Source of the DNA: Chaetorhynchus papuensis
Lineage: Eukaryota; Chordata; Aves; Passeriformes; Rhipiduridae
DNA: 64,000 nucleotides
NCBI GenBank assembly: GCA_013396525.1
Contig: VWYX01000212.1
Location: 186,001 to 250,000, forward strand
Reading direction: 5' to 3'
Shown here: positions 32,341 to 44,841 of the stretch, piece after piece
Numbering within the stretch: the stretch's first letter is position 1
How the letters are laid out: each line of letters starts with the position of its first letter
The notes under the pieces: model-generated
Seen by the model: the letters and a program-made list of their open reading frames with translations, nothing else
Database searches by the model: none
Told to the model about the DNA's origin: nothing
Program-made: the position numbers and the translations under genes

Positions 32341-32986
32341 ATGATTTTTGAACATTCTTGGGAATCTGAAGAGATCCCAGTTGACTGGAAGCTGGCTAAC
32401 ATTGTCCCAGTTTTCAAGAAGGACAAGAAGGATGACCCTGGCAACTGCAGGCCTGTAAGTCTGACTTTAGTGACCGGTAAAATTATGGAGAAGATTATAC
32501 TGGGAGGTACTGAAAAACTAGTTATTGGTCACAGCCAGCATGGCTTTGTGAGCAGAAAGTCCTGTCAAACTTCATTTCCTTTTATGACAAGGTAATGATC
32601 TTAGCTGATCAAGGGAAGCAAGGTAATGTAATCTTTTTGGATTTCAGTAAAACTTTCCATACTGTGTCTCACGGTATCCTCCTGGACAAAATTTCCAGCC
32701 CACAGCTAGATAAACACAGTATGTGATGGGTGAACAGCTGGCTTATGGACTGGGTACAAACGGTTATAGTGAATGGAGTGACATCAAACTGGTGTTCTGT
32801 CATTAGGGGGGTTCCATAGGGCCCCATCTTAGGCCCTGTTTTCCTTAACATCTTCATAAATGACTTGGATGTAGGACTCGAAGCAATATTAAGTAAGTTG
32901 CCATTGATACTAAATTGGGAAGAGCAGTGGACTCCCTTGAGGGCAGGGAGACCCTGTAGAGAGACATACACATATTAGAGAAATGG
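32341..32986 (+). pseudogene. CR1 ORF2: RT N-terminal part
   Basis: The product from 32341 reads FEHSWESEEIPVDWKLANI and VPVFKKDKKDDPGNCRPVSL, then TGKIMEKIILG and GHSQHGFVSRKSCQT, the fingers region of non-LTR RT in the CR1 family. A stop at 32593-32595 and later shifts follow. Palm motifs (DFSKTFHTVSHGI, VIRGVP-like, PVFLNIFINDLD) can be followed in other frames to about 32900. The nested LTR begins at 32987, just after the FADD region. Confidence 0.8.
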
Positions 32987-33764
32987 TGATGGAGACTGAA
33001 ATATTGTGGTTTATGACTTAAACATTTTCATGAAGGACTTTTGCTTGTTATAGCAAAACTGTATTACAAAACTGCAGAGAAGACCACCACACTCTGAATA
33101 GGCCTCCTGACTGAAGCTCTGTACCGCTCACTGATGAATATAAGATAAAGTAACAACTTGGGGCTGGGGACATTCACAGAGCACAAGCTTAATACCTTCA
33201 GGGTGGAGACCGCAGCCCCAGGGCTATCAGCTGCCAGGCTCGCACAGACCCTCGCACCAAAGGGTGGGGGGAAAGAGAATTTGGGCGTGTGGTGAGAAAG
33301 CTTGTGGTGAGAGGCAGTGACCGCCCATCCTCCACTGTGCAGAGGAGCCCAGCTGCAGGGGCCCTTCATCCTGGGGAAAAAGCTTATCCACAGCAGGAGG
33401 GGGTTTCATGGCCCATCAAAGGCCCCACCCCCAAGGGTTCCCCAGGGGGTGCACCAGAGCACTGCAGATGATGCAACAAATCCACAGTGTTGCAAGGGAC
33501 AGTATCAAACTGGCCCCCTGCAGGGGAGGCACCTGGGTGTTCCCACCTGCCCAAAAGGTATATTAATCCACCGGATTCTACACTTTCTGGTGGGGTATGG
33601 CCTGGTGGCGGCAGTGGGGGACCCTCACCACCAAGAAGATCAGATGGAGGGGAGCAACAAGACGTTGTTGGGACCCTCAGATGAGTGATATGTTTCCACC
33701 TAACTCCTGTCACTCTCTCCCTGTCCCCCTACCCCTCTTGCACACTTCTTACACTTTCTTGCTT

Positions 33765-33811
33765 TTCTTTCTTTCCTTCTTTCTTTCTGTCTCTGTCTTT
33801 CTTTTTCTTTC

Positions 33812-33875
<64 letters not shown>

Positions 33876-33959
33876 TCCTTCTTTCCTTCTTTCNNNNNNN
33901 NNNNNNNNNNNNNNNNNNNNNNNNNNNNNNNNNNNNNNNNNNNNNNNNNNNNNNNNNNT

Positions 33960-33995
<36 letters not shown>

Positions 33996-33998
33996 TCG
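33765..33998. repeat. (CTTT)n polypyrimidine microsatellite
   Basis: Long tandem CTTT units on both sides of the gap, with a few variants (CCTT, CTGT). The Phe/Leu/Ser-only frames across it are artefacts. Confidence 0.95.
33894..33958. other. assembly gap (65 N)
   Basis: Unknown bases inside the CTTT repeat. The size is probably nominal, since such repeats often fail to assemble. Confidence 0.98.
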
Positions 33999-34166
33999 CC
34001 TCTTTTACTATTAAATAAAATACATCAATTTTTCAGCACCAACATCTAACCTTGTTTGGTTTTAATCATGTTTTTTGGGTGTATTTTAAACCTTCAAAGT
34101 TCTTTCCATTTTATACACAGAGACTTGATTTTCTTTGCTGTTCTGGGTTTAAACCAGATCATAACA

Positions 34167-34916
34167 GATGGGCAATCACCAACCATAGGAAGTTTAACAA
34201 TGGCAGGTGCCAGATTCTGCACCTGGGATGGGGCAACCCTGTTTGTATGTATAGACTGGGGAACAAGAGGATGGAAAGCAGCACCATGGAAAGGGGTACT
34301 GGCAGATGACAAGGTGAATATGAGTCAGCAGTGCCCTGGCAGCCAGGAGGACCAACTCTGTCCTGAGGTGCATCAGGCATAGCATTGCCAGCTGGGCAAG
34401 GGTCCTGCTTGCGCTGCACTGGGGTGGCCTCACCTTGAGTCCTGTGTGCAGATTTGGGCACCACAATACAAGAAAGATATTAAGCTATTAGAGAGTGTCC
34501 AAAGGAGGGCTTGTGAAGATGGTGAGGAGCCAAGAGGGGAAGTCATAGGAGAAGCAGCTGATGTCACTTGGCTGAGGGGAGACGTCATTGCAGTCTACAA
34601 CTTCTTCCTGAGGAAAAGCAGAGGGGCAAGAGGAGTGGGCACTGATCTTTTCTCTGTAGTGACCAGTGACTGGACTCAAAGGAATGGCCTGAAGTTGTGT
34701 CAGGGAAGGTTTAGGTTGGATATTAGAAAACGATTCTTCAGTGGTTGAATGCTGGAACAGACTCCTCAGGGAAGTGGTAGCAGCACCAATCCTGACAGAG
34801 CTCAAGTAGTGTTTGCACCAAGCTCTCACGCACAGAGTGTGATTCTTGAAGCTGTCCTGTGCAGTGCCAAGATTCTTGTGAGTCCATTCCTGCTCAGGAT
34901 ATTCTATGATTCTAAT
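34167..34916 (+). pseudogene. CR1 ORF2 C-terminal part and 3' UTR
   Basis: This is the continuation of the CR1 copy after the nested LTR. Readable motifs include ARFCTWDGATLF/CQILHLGWGNPVCMYRLGNKR in two frames, ADDKVNMSQQCPGSQ, ICAPQYKKDIKLLESVQRR-type sequence and the Cys/Arg-rich end (RFRLDIRKRFFSG). The 3' UTR ends with an ATTCTATG-type tail at ~34900. Frames change several times. Confidence 0.8.
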
Positions 34917-35739
34917 TCTTTCCAGAGTTTGGCATATGAAATTTTTCATTTTTGAAAAAGATGCAGAAGAATAAAATGCAATCATCCCTTGCTGGTGGCC
35001 TTGTAGATTGTTAAATGAGAATACTAAGTCATATACCACAAGCTAGATAACAATTCTGGGAAAGGATTGCTACCACAATTCTAGATATTTCTTAAGAAAA
35101 TGACATCATAATTGCAACTGCAATTGACAGCCAAACTCTTTCTATATGGGCTAATTTTCTCATACCGTCTCCAGATAATTTTCCTCCTGTCAACCTCAAA
35201 GTATCTGAACTATCCTCCAGGTTTTGGGCATCTCCCTCCAACTTTATATGGATTTATTTGCCACCAGACACTGTGACATAAATTAATTTCTCTTAAAGCA
35301 GACTTAAAAAAATTTTAGATTTTTTTCTTTTAAATATAAGTAGTTTCTTTTAAATATAAGTAGCTTCTTTTAGAGATTTTTTTTTAAAAGATAAGTAGTT
35401 GATTTCCTCTCCTAGAGGAAATTCTGGCCAGAGTTGTTATAGGCATGGACTGTACTGTGTAGCAGACCATAGTTAGTATTAGTAAGACTAAGTAAGACTC
35501 AGTTCCATAGTTTATTTTGTGTTATAAATTTTTAATTGACCTGAAGTTCATCAGGATTACTCTAAAACCTGGTATTCCTGAGAACAGCTGGCTTTGATCA
35601 TAGCTATTATTTCTATAGGCAGGTTGAACTTTTTCTTCCAGGCTTCCAAGTCAGATGCTTTTGCTAGTTGAAGGGATGATAAATGTTACCAGGCACAGTT
35701 TAGACACTGGTGTCTTAGAGAACCTGAAAGAGAGAAGAT
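34917..35739. other. non-coding stretch
   Basis: No gene is recognised. It contains a small tandem duplication at 35324-35363. Confidence 0.65.
35324..35363. repeat. 20-bp unit, two perfect copies
   Basis: The unit TTTCTTTTAAATATAAGTAG occurs twice without change, followed by a degraded third copy ending near 35398. Confidence 0.9.
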
Positions 35740-35852
35740 GTGAGCCATGATCTGGCACTTGGCAGTATGGTTTAGTGGACGTGGTGGTATATTAAGTCAA
35801 ACATTCGTCTTGATGATCTTTTCCAATCTTCTATGATTCTATGACATTTGTT
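35740..35852 (+). mobile_element. CR1 3'-end remnant
   Basis: GTTTAGTGGACGTGGTGG, then CTTGATGATC, TTTTCCAATC and CTATGATTCTATGA: the end of a CR1 3' UTR with its octamer tail. Confidence 0.8.
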
Positions 35853-37494
35853 GTGGATATTTTTAGAAAACAACAGTGACTAAATGTCACACTTCTAAAC
35901 AATCTCAGTCTTGCCGTACAGTTGTTTGGCTCATAGCTAAGTTATTAACATCACCTTTTGTTAATATCATAATTTCCCCAAATTTTATTTATTTATCCAG
36001 GCACCTGATGGTACCAAAGTACTGAGGAGCACACTTGCCTCCTCTACCATCAAAGAGCACAATAACGGGCCACTGCAAGACTTTAGTCTAAGTAGAATGA
36101 GAGCTACAGGACAAACTGCATTAAATGTAGGCACATATAATAATGATGCTTAAGGACTAAAATCTGAATCTCTGTGCATGTTCATTTGTGAATATTTCCT
36201 TGATGCCTTATTATCTACAAAACACATACTTAAGTGTTATGCATGGGTTAGAAATGTCACTTCAATGTAGAGAATAAAAAATTTTACTGTTTTTTTGGTA
36301 AGTTACATATTCAGCACTCTCAAATGGGACTGAAATCCAGTACAGCTGTTTTTGTTCTGCTAAAATCCAAGATAGATCAAATTATTATTTAAAAATCGAC
36401 CAAAAATATGGAGTAGAGATATCTTATTGCCGTTCTTCAACTGATGTACATGAAGAAGTTTTACATAATGTAACTGTAATACACATAAATAGAAAAGCAT
36501 AAACCAAATATACATAAAAAACTATACCTGGAGAAAAGAAAGAAAAAATGCAATGGCAGAAAATAAAGGGATTAATAGAGTAATTTAGCTGATGGCTTTT
36601 TATATTTTTTAATAACCTTCTCCTTTTTCTAGTCAAAAGATATATATATATATATATATCCACACACACACACCTCTGTGTGTGGATATGGATGTATCTA
36701 TGTCATCTATATCTATGTGTATATCTACAAACACACGTGTGCGTATGGATATATTTATATGCCTTAAGCAAGGGTCACAGAAGCATAAAGTGAATTATAT
36801 CAGAGCTATAAATTTGCTCTGAAATGTTAAATTTCTAAATACAGAATTTTGGAGTTCATTCCATGAAGAATATTGGGGTGGATTCAAATAGTTGCAATGT
36901 CACAAATGAGAAATGCTCAACTGGAAGCTTCTGCATGTAATTCTAACTCATCTCACTTATTATTTTGTTAATAACCTTTGTCATTAATAATGCTATATAA
37001 GGAAAATTACAAAAATCACATTTTGTAGTGCATTTACACATGACATTTGTCTCTGCCAAATGGCATATTTATGACCAATGAAGTAGGAGAAGATAATTTT
37101 TTCTTATGATATGTTCACATAGGACTTACTGAACAAATTATTTCAGCTATGTATTTTCAACAAGAGTGAAATCTTTTTCTGTGTCCTAGCAATTTTTAGA
37201 TTTTACAGGAAAATTGCTAAAACATCCTAGGGAGTGTTTTTTTCCACTATTTTGAATTTCACAAAGAAATTTATAGAAATTTGTATGTCAGTAGGACCAA
37301 GCAAGGCTGCTGATTGTCTGAGATGTGAGTCTGAACAGTGTTAGTCCATTGAATAAAAATTATGACAATGCAGATGTGACTCCTTGCTATGTGGACAAAA
37401 TACTATTTTACATCACGCAGTTAGCTCATTTCCCATGATATACATGCTTTATTACAAAGTTGCTCACTCACTATGTTTTAAGTATGATTTAAGA
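35853..37494. other. non-coding stretch
   Basis: No gene is recognised. It includes a TA/CA simple repeat with a hairpin (36641-36689). Confidence 0.65.
36641..36689. repeat. (TA)n-(CA)n repeat forming a hairpin
   Basis: Nine TA units run into CA units. ATATCCACACACA (36656-36668) and TGTGTGTGGATAT (36677-36689) are exact 13-bp inverted arms with an 8-base loop. Confidence 0.85.
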
Positions 37495-37660
37495 TACCTG
37501 AAGGTGGTGAGCCACTGGCACAAGATGCCCAAAGAAATTGTGCCCCATCCCTGGGAGTGTTCAGTGCCAGCTTGGATGTGGCCCTGGGGGATGGGAATTG
37601 GATGATCTTGAAGGTCCTTTACAGCCAAAACCCTTCCATGATATGATTCTATTATACTTA
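37495..37660 (+). mobile_element. CR1 3'-end remnant
   Basis: Reads AAGATGCCCAAAGAAATTG, CCATCCCTGGGAGTGTTCA, TGGATGATCTTGAAGGTCC and ends GATATGATTCTATT: a CR1 3' terminal ~165 bp. Confidence 0.85.
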
Positions 37661-38687
37661 CCTTAATCTTATGTAGATTAAAGAGGAATATTCATGTATA
37701 GAATAAAAATTGCTCCTAACCCCTTTGAAAAATGTGCAGAAAACACCCATATTTTCATGTCAGTGTAAAAAATAACAGTCTCACATATAGACAATCTCAA
37801 TCTCTAGATATTTGACTTAAATATAGGAGTTATTAAATTACATATCTATCTTCCTTAAAGAATTTTTTTTTCAAGGTAAATTTTTTTGTGTCTTTAGGAG
37901 GAAGCTAATATCCCTTTGGGACAAGTTAGTAACTATTTTTGCAGATCCCTGATCAACTCAAGTAATTTAAAATTATTGCTTGGAATGTGACGTAACTCTT
38001 AACATTGTTATTACAGAAGCCTACTCTGAATTGATAGAACAATTGTTCTATCTGCACAGGTAAAAAGCAGGTCAAAATAGACAGTCTAATTAGGGTCAAT
38101 GCCTCAAATGAATTTCCACTTGCCTCATTTATCAGTATCAGATAGACATATTTCTTACTATGAAACATCTTTTGCTTTTAGTGACTAGTCTTTATATTCT
38201 GCTTTTCCTGAATTACTTAGAGGTAAAATAAAGAATTCATATTTTCAGTAGATAAGAATTAGAGAGGCTGCTATTTTACTAGTGACTAAGATTAAACATG
38301 CCTTTTTTTCTAATCATGGTTGGGTCATAGAGAGTTATAAGGAATTTGTGTATGGCAATTTACTCCCCACTTTCTTATCCCTTCTGTTGGTCTTTTAAAT
38401 AGTTGCTGTTAGAACATCTGTGGAAAGGGTGGCATAAGCTGTCTATAAAAGTAGTACAAAAGCAAGAGTAATGGAATTAATGCAAATGACTGTCACCTAC
38501 TGTTTTGTGAGTTATACACATAATCAATTCTGAAGTTTAGTTTTCAAATGAAAAAGGTCACAGGGATTTTTCTTATTATTTCAGCTACCTTTGGAATATG
38601 ATCTGTGCTGCCTCTAATTCTTAATTCCCAAGTTTGAAATGTAAGAGTTAGAGAAGAATAGCCCATCTTAACATCACTTGCCTATCC
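37661..38687. other. non-coding stretch
   Basis: AT-rich; no gene or named repeat is recognised. Confidence 0.65.
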
Positions 38688-38880
38688 TATGATGACAAAG
38701 ATGAATCAATGGCTCAGTGTTCAAGTGGAAACTAGTAGTAAGTGGTGTCCCTCGTGGGTTTGTAATTGGACCAATACTATTAATATCTTCATCAATGACA
38801 TAGTCAGTGGGATTGAGTGCTTCTAAGCTCATAATGTTAAGCTTCATGAATGCATCTGCTCCATGAAATCTCAATTATAA
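38688..38880 (+). mobile_element. CR1 RT fragment
   Basis: AAGTGGTGTCCCTCGTGGGT, then ATATCTTCATCAATGACATAG and TCTAAGCTCATAATGTTAAG correspond to the SGVP-QG ... NIFIND ... FADDVKL-type palm region of CR1 RT. Strongly decayed, with no open frame. Confidence 0.7.
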
Positions 38881-41800
38881 CAATACTGCTGATGTCAGAA
38901 GATTTTCACCAAATATATCCTATGATCTTTTAGCAAGTCTGAGCCCTCATGTAACAAAATAATGAAATTTTATAACTTACTCTTCTTGGTTAATTTAATA
39001 GTATTTTTAAGCAGCAAGAATATTTTCAATTTAGAGGCTAAGGTTGGGGGTGTTTTTGTGTATTTTTCTATTTTGCCTCACAGGGAAGATTCTGTATAGA
39101 TTTCAGTAGCATGCCTTTTAAGTGCTCGTAGTCTACAGTAATGAGAGCCTCAACTCTGTTCAGTAAAAACCCTTGTAAGTTAAAACAATGCCAATCTGAA
39201 TGAACTACTCATATTTTAATCAAGGTGAGAGAGCTGTGAGCACAGACTTATTAGTGAGTTTTGCAGACAGCAAGTGGCAGCTTCCCACTTTATTTTGTGG
39301 TAGCTCAGAGTATATATACTACTTTTTTTAGATTTAAAATCACATTTTAATTTCATAATATTTGTTTTACTTTTAGACATATTTCCCTCCTCATTGTTAT
39401 GTTTGAATCAAATGTTTCTGGTTTTTACTGCTTTTGTAAAGTGTTTTGTCCATGTTAATTATACAGATGCCTAGGGAAGCCTGTGCTAACTTGTGAATTT
39501 TGTACTTACATCTCAAAACAATTAGCTGAATTATTTTTTTGATAATGTTGTGTGACTGTATTAAAATATGCGGAAAGGAAATAACTGTCAATCAAAGTAA
39601 AGCAGTGTTACCAAGAGTACTGTTCATTTCTTATGTCTCAACCCAAATATACAGCAGTATTCTTAAATGTATTATGAGTAATATGCTTCTACAGATTATA
39701 ATTAAAAGAGTTTCCTGGTTTTACTGTCTTAATAAATTTTTTAGAACTCCAATATATGTGTAATTCACATCTAAGAATTTTTATTTTGTTGTCTGTAAAA
39801 CTCCAAATCTAAAAAGACAGTCCCAGAGCTAATGGTGTGTCATTTTAGACCTGTCTGATTCCCTAACTTTTATTTTGGGCATCTCTTATATTTCATGAAA
39901 CTTGTTGTAAAATCAGAATTGGAAGAAATTTTTTTCAGAAATGGAGTTGCATTATGACTACGTTCTAAGATATGCAAGTTTGTCTTAGCAGTCCTGCTCT
40001 CAGACTTCTTATCTTGAAATTCATAAAACTAACTGGAAAAGTATAGATTGGTAGAAGAATCTATACCCTTGTCTGTTACATGAATGAATTTACATTAAAT
40101 CTGTAGTCAACTGTGTATAAATATTTTGGGGCAAAATGAGGTAATCTAAAAGGATGAGTAGCTAATGCATACTTCAGTTAAAATGTTAATGTTGTTTTAC
40201 CGGCTAATGCAGGGGAAATTTTGAATGTGCATTTCTATTCAATACCATTTATCTTTTTCGTATAAAAATAAGTTCTACAAAGCCTCTTAACATTCTCCTG
40301 GAGAAAATATTCTTATTACTTCTAATCATTTTAAATATGACCCTGCACATTTCCCTTTTCGGGATAGGACATTAAAAATAATTGATTTTAATTAGCGAAT
40401 TTGTAGACATTTCAAATTATCTCTAAGGGATTTTTAAGATTACCTGCTTGTGAGAGTAAGTTTTAGTTTTCAGTGAATTAGAATAAATTACTCTCTTTAC
40501 CATTCTCAAAGATCAAACCAATGCTACCTCTAACTAATTTTAACTTATCTAAAATTTATTTGCTCAGTCAGAAATGTTTTGGGGGTTTTTTGTTTGGTTT
40601 TTTATTGTGTGTGTGTGTGTTTTTCTTATTATATTTTTAAAAAAATGATCCTATTTCTTGGTAATTGCTCAGGGAAAAAGTTATGTTAAAAAATCAAAAG
40701 GCCTTTGATAGTCTTCATGACTCTATATGGGTGTAATCAGCACACTCGCTACATATGTGAGAGAGTTAACAGGGCATGATACTTCTAGAAAGAAAAAAAC
40801 CCAAACCACTTCCTTTTCCTGCTATGGCAATAGCTATTCAGTCTCAGCAGGAACTTCATTTATCATAGAAAGATGCAGTGTACCTTCAGGTAAGAGGAGG
40901 GCTTGGATTTTTTTTTTCTCTTTTTTTTTTTAGTATTATTTTTAAGTTGGAGTGGAATTCTTGCAAAACTATTTTTCATTTTCTGCCTTTTATTTGGACT
41001 CAAAATTATGACTGCTGTAGAACATACAAGCACCTGACTCGGAGGGCCTATCACTATTACCTTTGTGGTCCTCTCAATTTTCAGAGTCCTACTATTTCCA
41101 GACTCTGAGTGCATTTTTTTTTCCTGGCAAATAAACTAAATGACTCCATAGTGTTGTTCTTTTTGGCTATAATTTTCCTTATACACTCGGATTGATTCTT
41201 ATCTGTTTTGATTTGGTTAATTGACTGAATTACTTCAGAGGTTTGTTTGTTTTGTCTTTTTTTTTTTTTTTCCCTGAGGTAATACATGCTTTTAGACCTT
41301 CTGTATGAAAATAACTGCTATTACTGTTTTTCTGATGGTGGTACTCTGTGTTTGTTTCTCTCATCTTGAAGGATGATGAGAGAAAGTCACAAGGAAGAGC
41401 AGAAACAGATTTCTGAATGGCAAACTGAAAAGATGGCATGGAATCAACACAGAGAAATAAGCAAATACCATGGCAGTGTTTCAGTGGTAGAGGATTTGAA
41501 CAGTGATAGTGAACACTATATTAAGGTTGTTGCCAACACCTTTGGGGGAAAACCCTTAAAATTTTCAGGAGTGTGTGAACACATATTTATACAAACCAAT
41601 GTGAGGAACCTCAGCTTTATTCAGCACACAAAATTTTGTTTAGAAAACTGCTTCCAGGTTTGGGGATGTTTATGGCATTTAATTTTCCAATGTCATTTGA
41701 CAGCTATAGTTAGGTGCCACGTCAGAGCTCAAGTTTCTTCTGTTCCTTAGGTGTATTTCGTCTATTCAGAACAGAATTTGTTTTCTCTTGTGCAGGATGA

Positions 41801-44727
41801 TAATTTCCTACATCTTTTTATAAGTGCTATAGCCAAGTTTCTTTATTTCTGGGTGATTTCCACTTTGATAATGACATCTAGTTTTGTGTTCAGTCTTCTC
41901 CCTCTTATTCTGGCCAATCTTTCAAGAAGCATTGCTATATATAGCATTTTTTCCCAGCACTAAGGAGGCCAGTTTATGTCTGCATTTTTGTCCCCAATAC
42001 TAATCTTTTTTATAACCTTCAGTTTATTGAATTCTCAAAATTCTACCCTGTTTTCAACAGCAGTTTTTTCTTTTCACCCCAGATACCTTTCATTTATTGG
42101 CTGTGTAATCTGACCCTGTAGATTTTCCTGTTGAAGGCTAAATTATTTGGCCTTTTATCAAACTTCCTTTCAATTAGTTATTCAATCTTTGGCTCAAGTG
42201 TTCTGTCTTTAGAATTAAATTTTCAATATAAATTTTTCTAACTCCCTCTCCTACAGTTAGTTGACATTTGGCCAACATTCAGCTTGTGAAACTATACATA
42301 CAATCTCTTTTCTAACATGCTGTCTCTTAATAGATCATAAAGAACACAGTTATGAATAATCTCCTCCCTCTTTTGCAACTTATTTTTCCTTGTTCTAACT
42401 CTTTGCTTTTAATTGAAAGGATAAAAATTCATTGTGCAAGTCTTTGTCGGCTAGCGGGATGCATTCTAAAATCAGAAGCAGTGAGACATCATCTGCCTTT
42501 GAAGGAAATGATAAATGCATTCCCCTACACCACTAAAAAATTGAGGACTTGGCTCAAAGAGAGGCTTTATCCTCAAGTGGAACATTAAAAAAAAAAAAGT
42601 TATTTGATAGATGTGGACCAGCATTCTGACTTCATTTTCTTCCTTCCAATTTTATGCATGGAGTGTAAATTGTAGATTGTTCAATGGTATTCTTTAGAAA
42701 AGTCCTTATTTTACACCAAAAGCTTTTTAAATGATTACAGCGCTTTACAAATCACATACCTATTCACAAATCCCTTTATTTATGGACTATGCAGCTCAAT
42801 TGACCTATGATGATGCTGATAAACCCTAATTCCTTATTTCCTCTGATTAAGCTTGGATGATGTAAACGTCTGCTGACACATTCAGTGACCTGTCAGAATT
42901 GGCCTGACTCCCAGAAAGTCCCATAAAACCCTTCCTATAATAGCTTTCTGTCCTTTGATTTTACTGGAATAGGAATCATGAAAGGAGTTCAGAAGCACTC
43001 AGTTCGTATGTACAAAATTGTAAGGGTTTCCCGTATTGACACTACCACTCATTCTTTCAAAGTACAGCTTCATGTATAAAATGTCAATATTATTTTATTT
43101 CCAAGTCAAAGGGGGGTATTTTAAGCCCAAGCTCAAAAGTCAGCTTGTACAGAAAAAAATGAAGTGCTTTTTAAAGTAACAGTGTATTGTCTGCGTTAGT
43201 TCTTGCCTGTTTTGGCAAGATATGCACTTGCAGCTGGTATTCAGAGCCAAATATTGCTAGACATAAAAACTTTCAGACAGACAGCTGAATCCTGCATTTA
43301 AAGACGCTGGCTGGGGATTAACCTTATGTACTGTTGTTAGAGTTGTATTACACCAGCTTTTTTTACTCCACCCTACATTAAAACATAAAGGAATGGCAGT
43401 TTGATGTGATACTTTTGTCATTTCTCACACTTGCAATGTCATTTCTGCCCAGTTTCTTGGTCCAACACACGGCAGAAAAAAGATACAGGCTATTGTTCTT
43501 TGGTAGCTATCTTTCATCCCCACAGTAGCTATGGAAACCACTGGCTAACTTCTGTCAGTTGAAGAGGAGAATGAGCTCATAGGCACAGCAGCTGTTAAAG
43601 GAGAAACACTCTCCAAATTCCCTTACTGAAAAGCAGATGAAATTGAAATGGGTGATTTTCATCAGGCTTTATGATTCCAAGAAGCATGGTTGGCTCATGT
43701 GTGTCAACTGGCAATCAGAGAAAAAGTATACTGCCTCTTTGCCCTGTCAAAAAATTGCATGTTTTAGACAAAGGGTAAGGAATATATTAGGTACTAACAA
43801 GTCTTCTGGTAGCTGGGTTACAGGGAAAAGCAAAGTTCTGCATTTAGAAAGAGTATTTTAAGGAAGGTAAAATTTCAAATAAAAGGAGCAGTAAATTAAA
43901 CTAGCTTCATAACTGAAACATAACAATATTTTATTATCAAATATTGGAATGTTTGGGGGTTTGTATTAAAACGAACAGTGTGTTAAGCTGTAATTACCTA
44001 GCTCTAAGCAGCAGGCCTCTCATTTTTGGATTCTGAAATACTTCAGAAACAGGATGTTTTTTCCTTCATGTAAGATTCCTTTCATGTCTATATTGATAAT
44101 CATAGGAACTAAAATAATGAAAAGAAATCTTTGAAAGTTAAAAACCTTATCTTGAATATTTGATTGGCTTTGTGGGCAAAGAGATGGACAGATTAAGGAT
44201 ATGTGAACAACTTTAGTTTGGCTGAGTGGTTGGCAATATTGTTTAAACTTCTTCTTATTTTTTCTGCGATCTCTGTCAGAAAAGGAAACTAAACTATATT
44301 TCTGTTTAAGACCACTGAAAAGATCTTTCCTTTTGTTTAGTGTCTGGAAGACAAGGTAGTTCAGAAAGTACCAGATACACTATTTTCCAGGAGAGAAATT
44401 GGATTTTCATCTATCTTGAGTTATGTGGAAAGCAGTGCTTGGTAAAACTGACATCTGGGAAATTTGAAATGGAAAGTTTTGTATTTATCTTTGACTGGAT
44501 TGTCATAAATCACTATATTTTCCTGAACAACATCTCTGCAGGTGAATTGTACATCCTGTACTTTCGTGTTCCACTGGAGTCCTTTCATACTGACAAAAGC
44601 GTGTGTTTTCGCATAAGGAAAGGGAGAGGGAAGAGTTGAAGGGAAGGGAAGGAAGAAGTTGACAACCTCAAAGAGCTTCTTGAAGCTCACTTCACCACTT
44701 GTCTGATTTACATTGATCCCTACAGGG

Positions 44728-44841
44728 GAATCAGGCTTTATTAAAAGTCACATTTAGGGATTTCACACTAACGAAGATGTTAGTCACAGCAAGTCGATCA
44801 CACATGAAGAACATTATTAAAGGTGGGATTAAGCCTGATTC
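44728..44841. repeat. short inverted repeat, 11-bp arms
   Basis: GAATCAGGCTT at 44728-44738 and its reverse complement AAGCCTGATTC at 44831-44841 enclose 92 bp. With flanking bases similarity extends slightly (CTTTATT versus CTTAATC). It could be a miniature element or chance. Confidence 0.5.

Larger units (their letters stand above)
32987..34166 (+). mobile_element. LTR nested in CR1, with microsatellite and gap
   Basis: The block that separates the two CR1 halves starts TGATGGAGACTGAAATATTG and ends CCAGATCATAACA, so it has TG/CA edges. The flanks are AATGG (32982-32986) and GATGG (34167-34171), a 5-bp duplication with one mismatch. On the + strand a TATA-like GGTATATTAATCC is near 33558, and TTAAATAAAATAC with an AATAAA core is near 34012-34017. 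The GC-rich middle (33080-33690) is typical of avian LTR U3/R. A (CTTT)n tract with 65 unsequenced bases lies in its 3' half, so the true length is unknown. No internal retroviral genes are present. Confidence 0.65.
30870..34916 (+). mobile_element. CR1 LINE with 5' and 3' ends, internally deleted, split by LTR
   Basis: Two CR1 blocks, 30870-32986 and 34167-34916, join exactly if the LTR at 32987-34166 is removed: the left block ends ...TAGAGAAATGG and the right continues ...GATGGGCAATCACC within the same RT-coding stretch. The left block holds a 5' UTR-like GC-rich region (30870-31330), ORF1 with an esterase-like domain (to 32297), and then, without any endonuclease, RT sequence from 32341. 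The right block ends in the 3' UTR with ATATTCTATGATTCTA near 34898-34913. Most CR1 copies are cut at the 5' end; this one keeps both ends and has lost the middle. Confidence 0.8.

Noticed and set aside
33597..34049. Phe/Leu/Ser-repeat protein frames across the gap
   Set aside because: Translations of a CTTT microsatellite with N bases; not a protein.
36641..36760. Repeat array that might suggest CRISPR-like spacing
   Set aside because: Simple TA/CA/TG dinucleotide repeats; no direct repeats with unique spacers, and the genome is eukaryotic.
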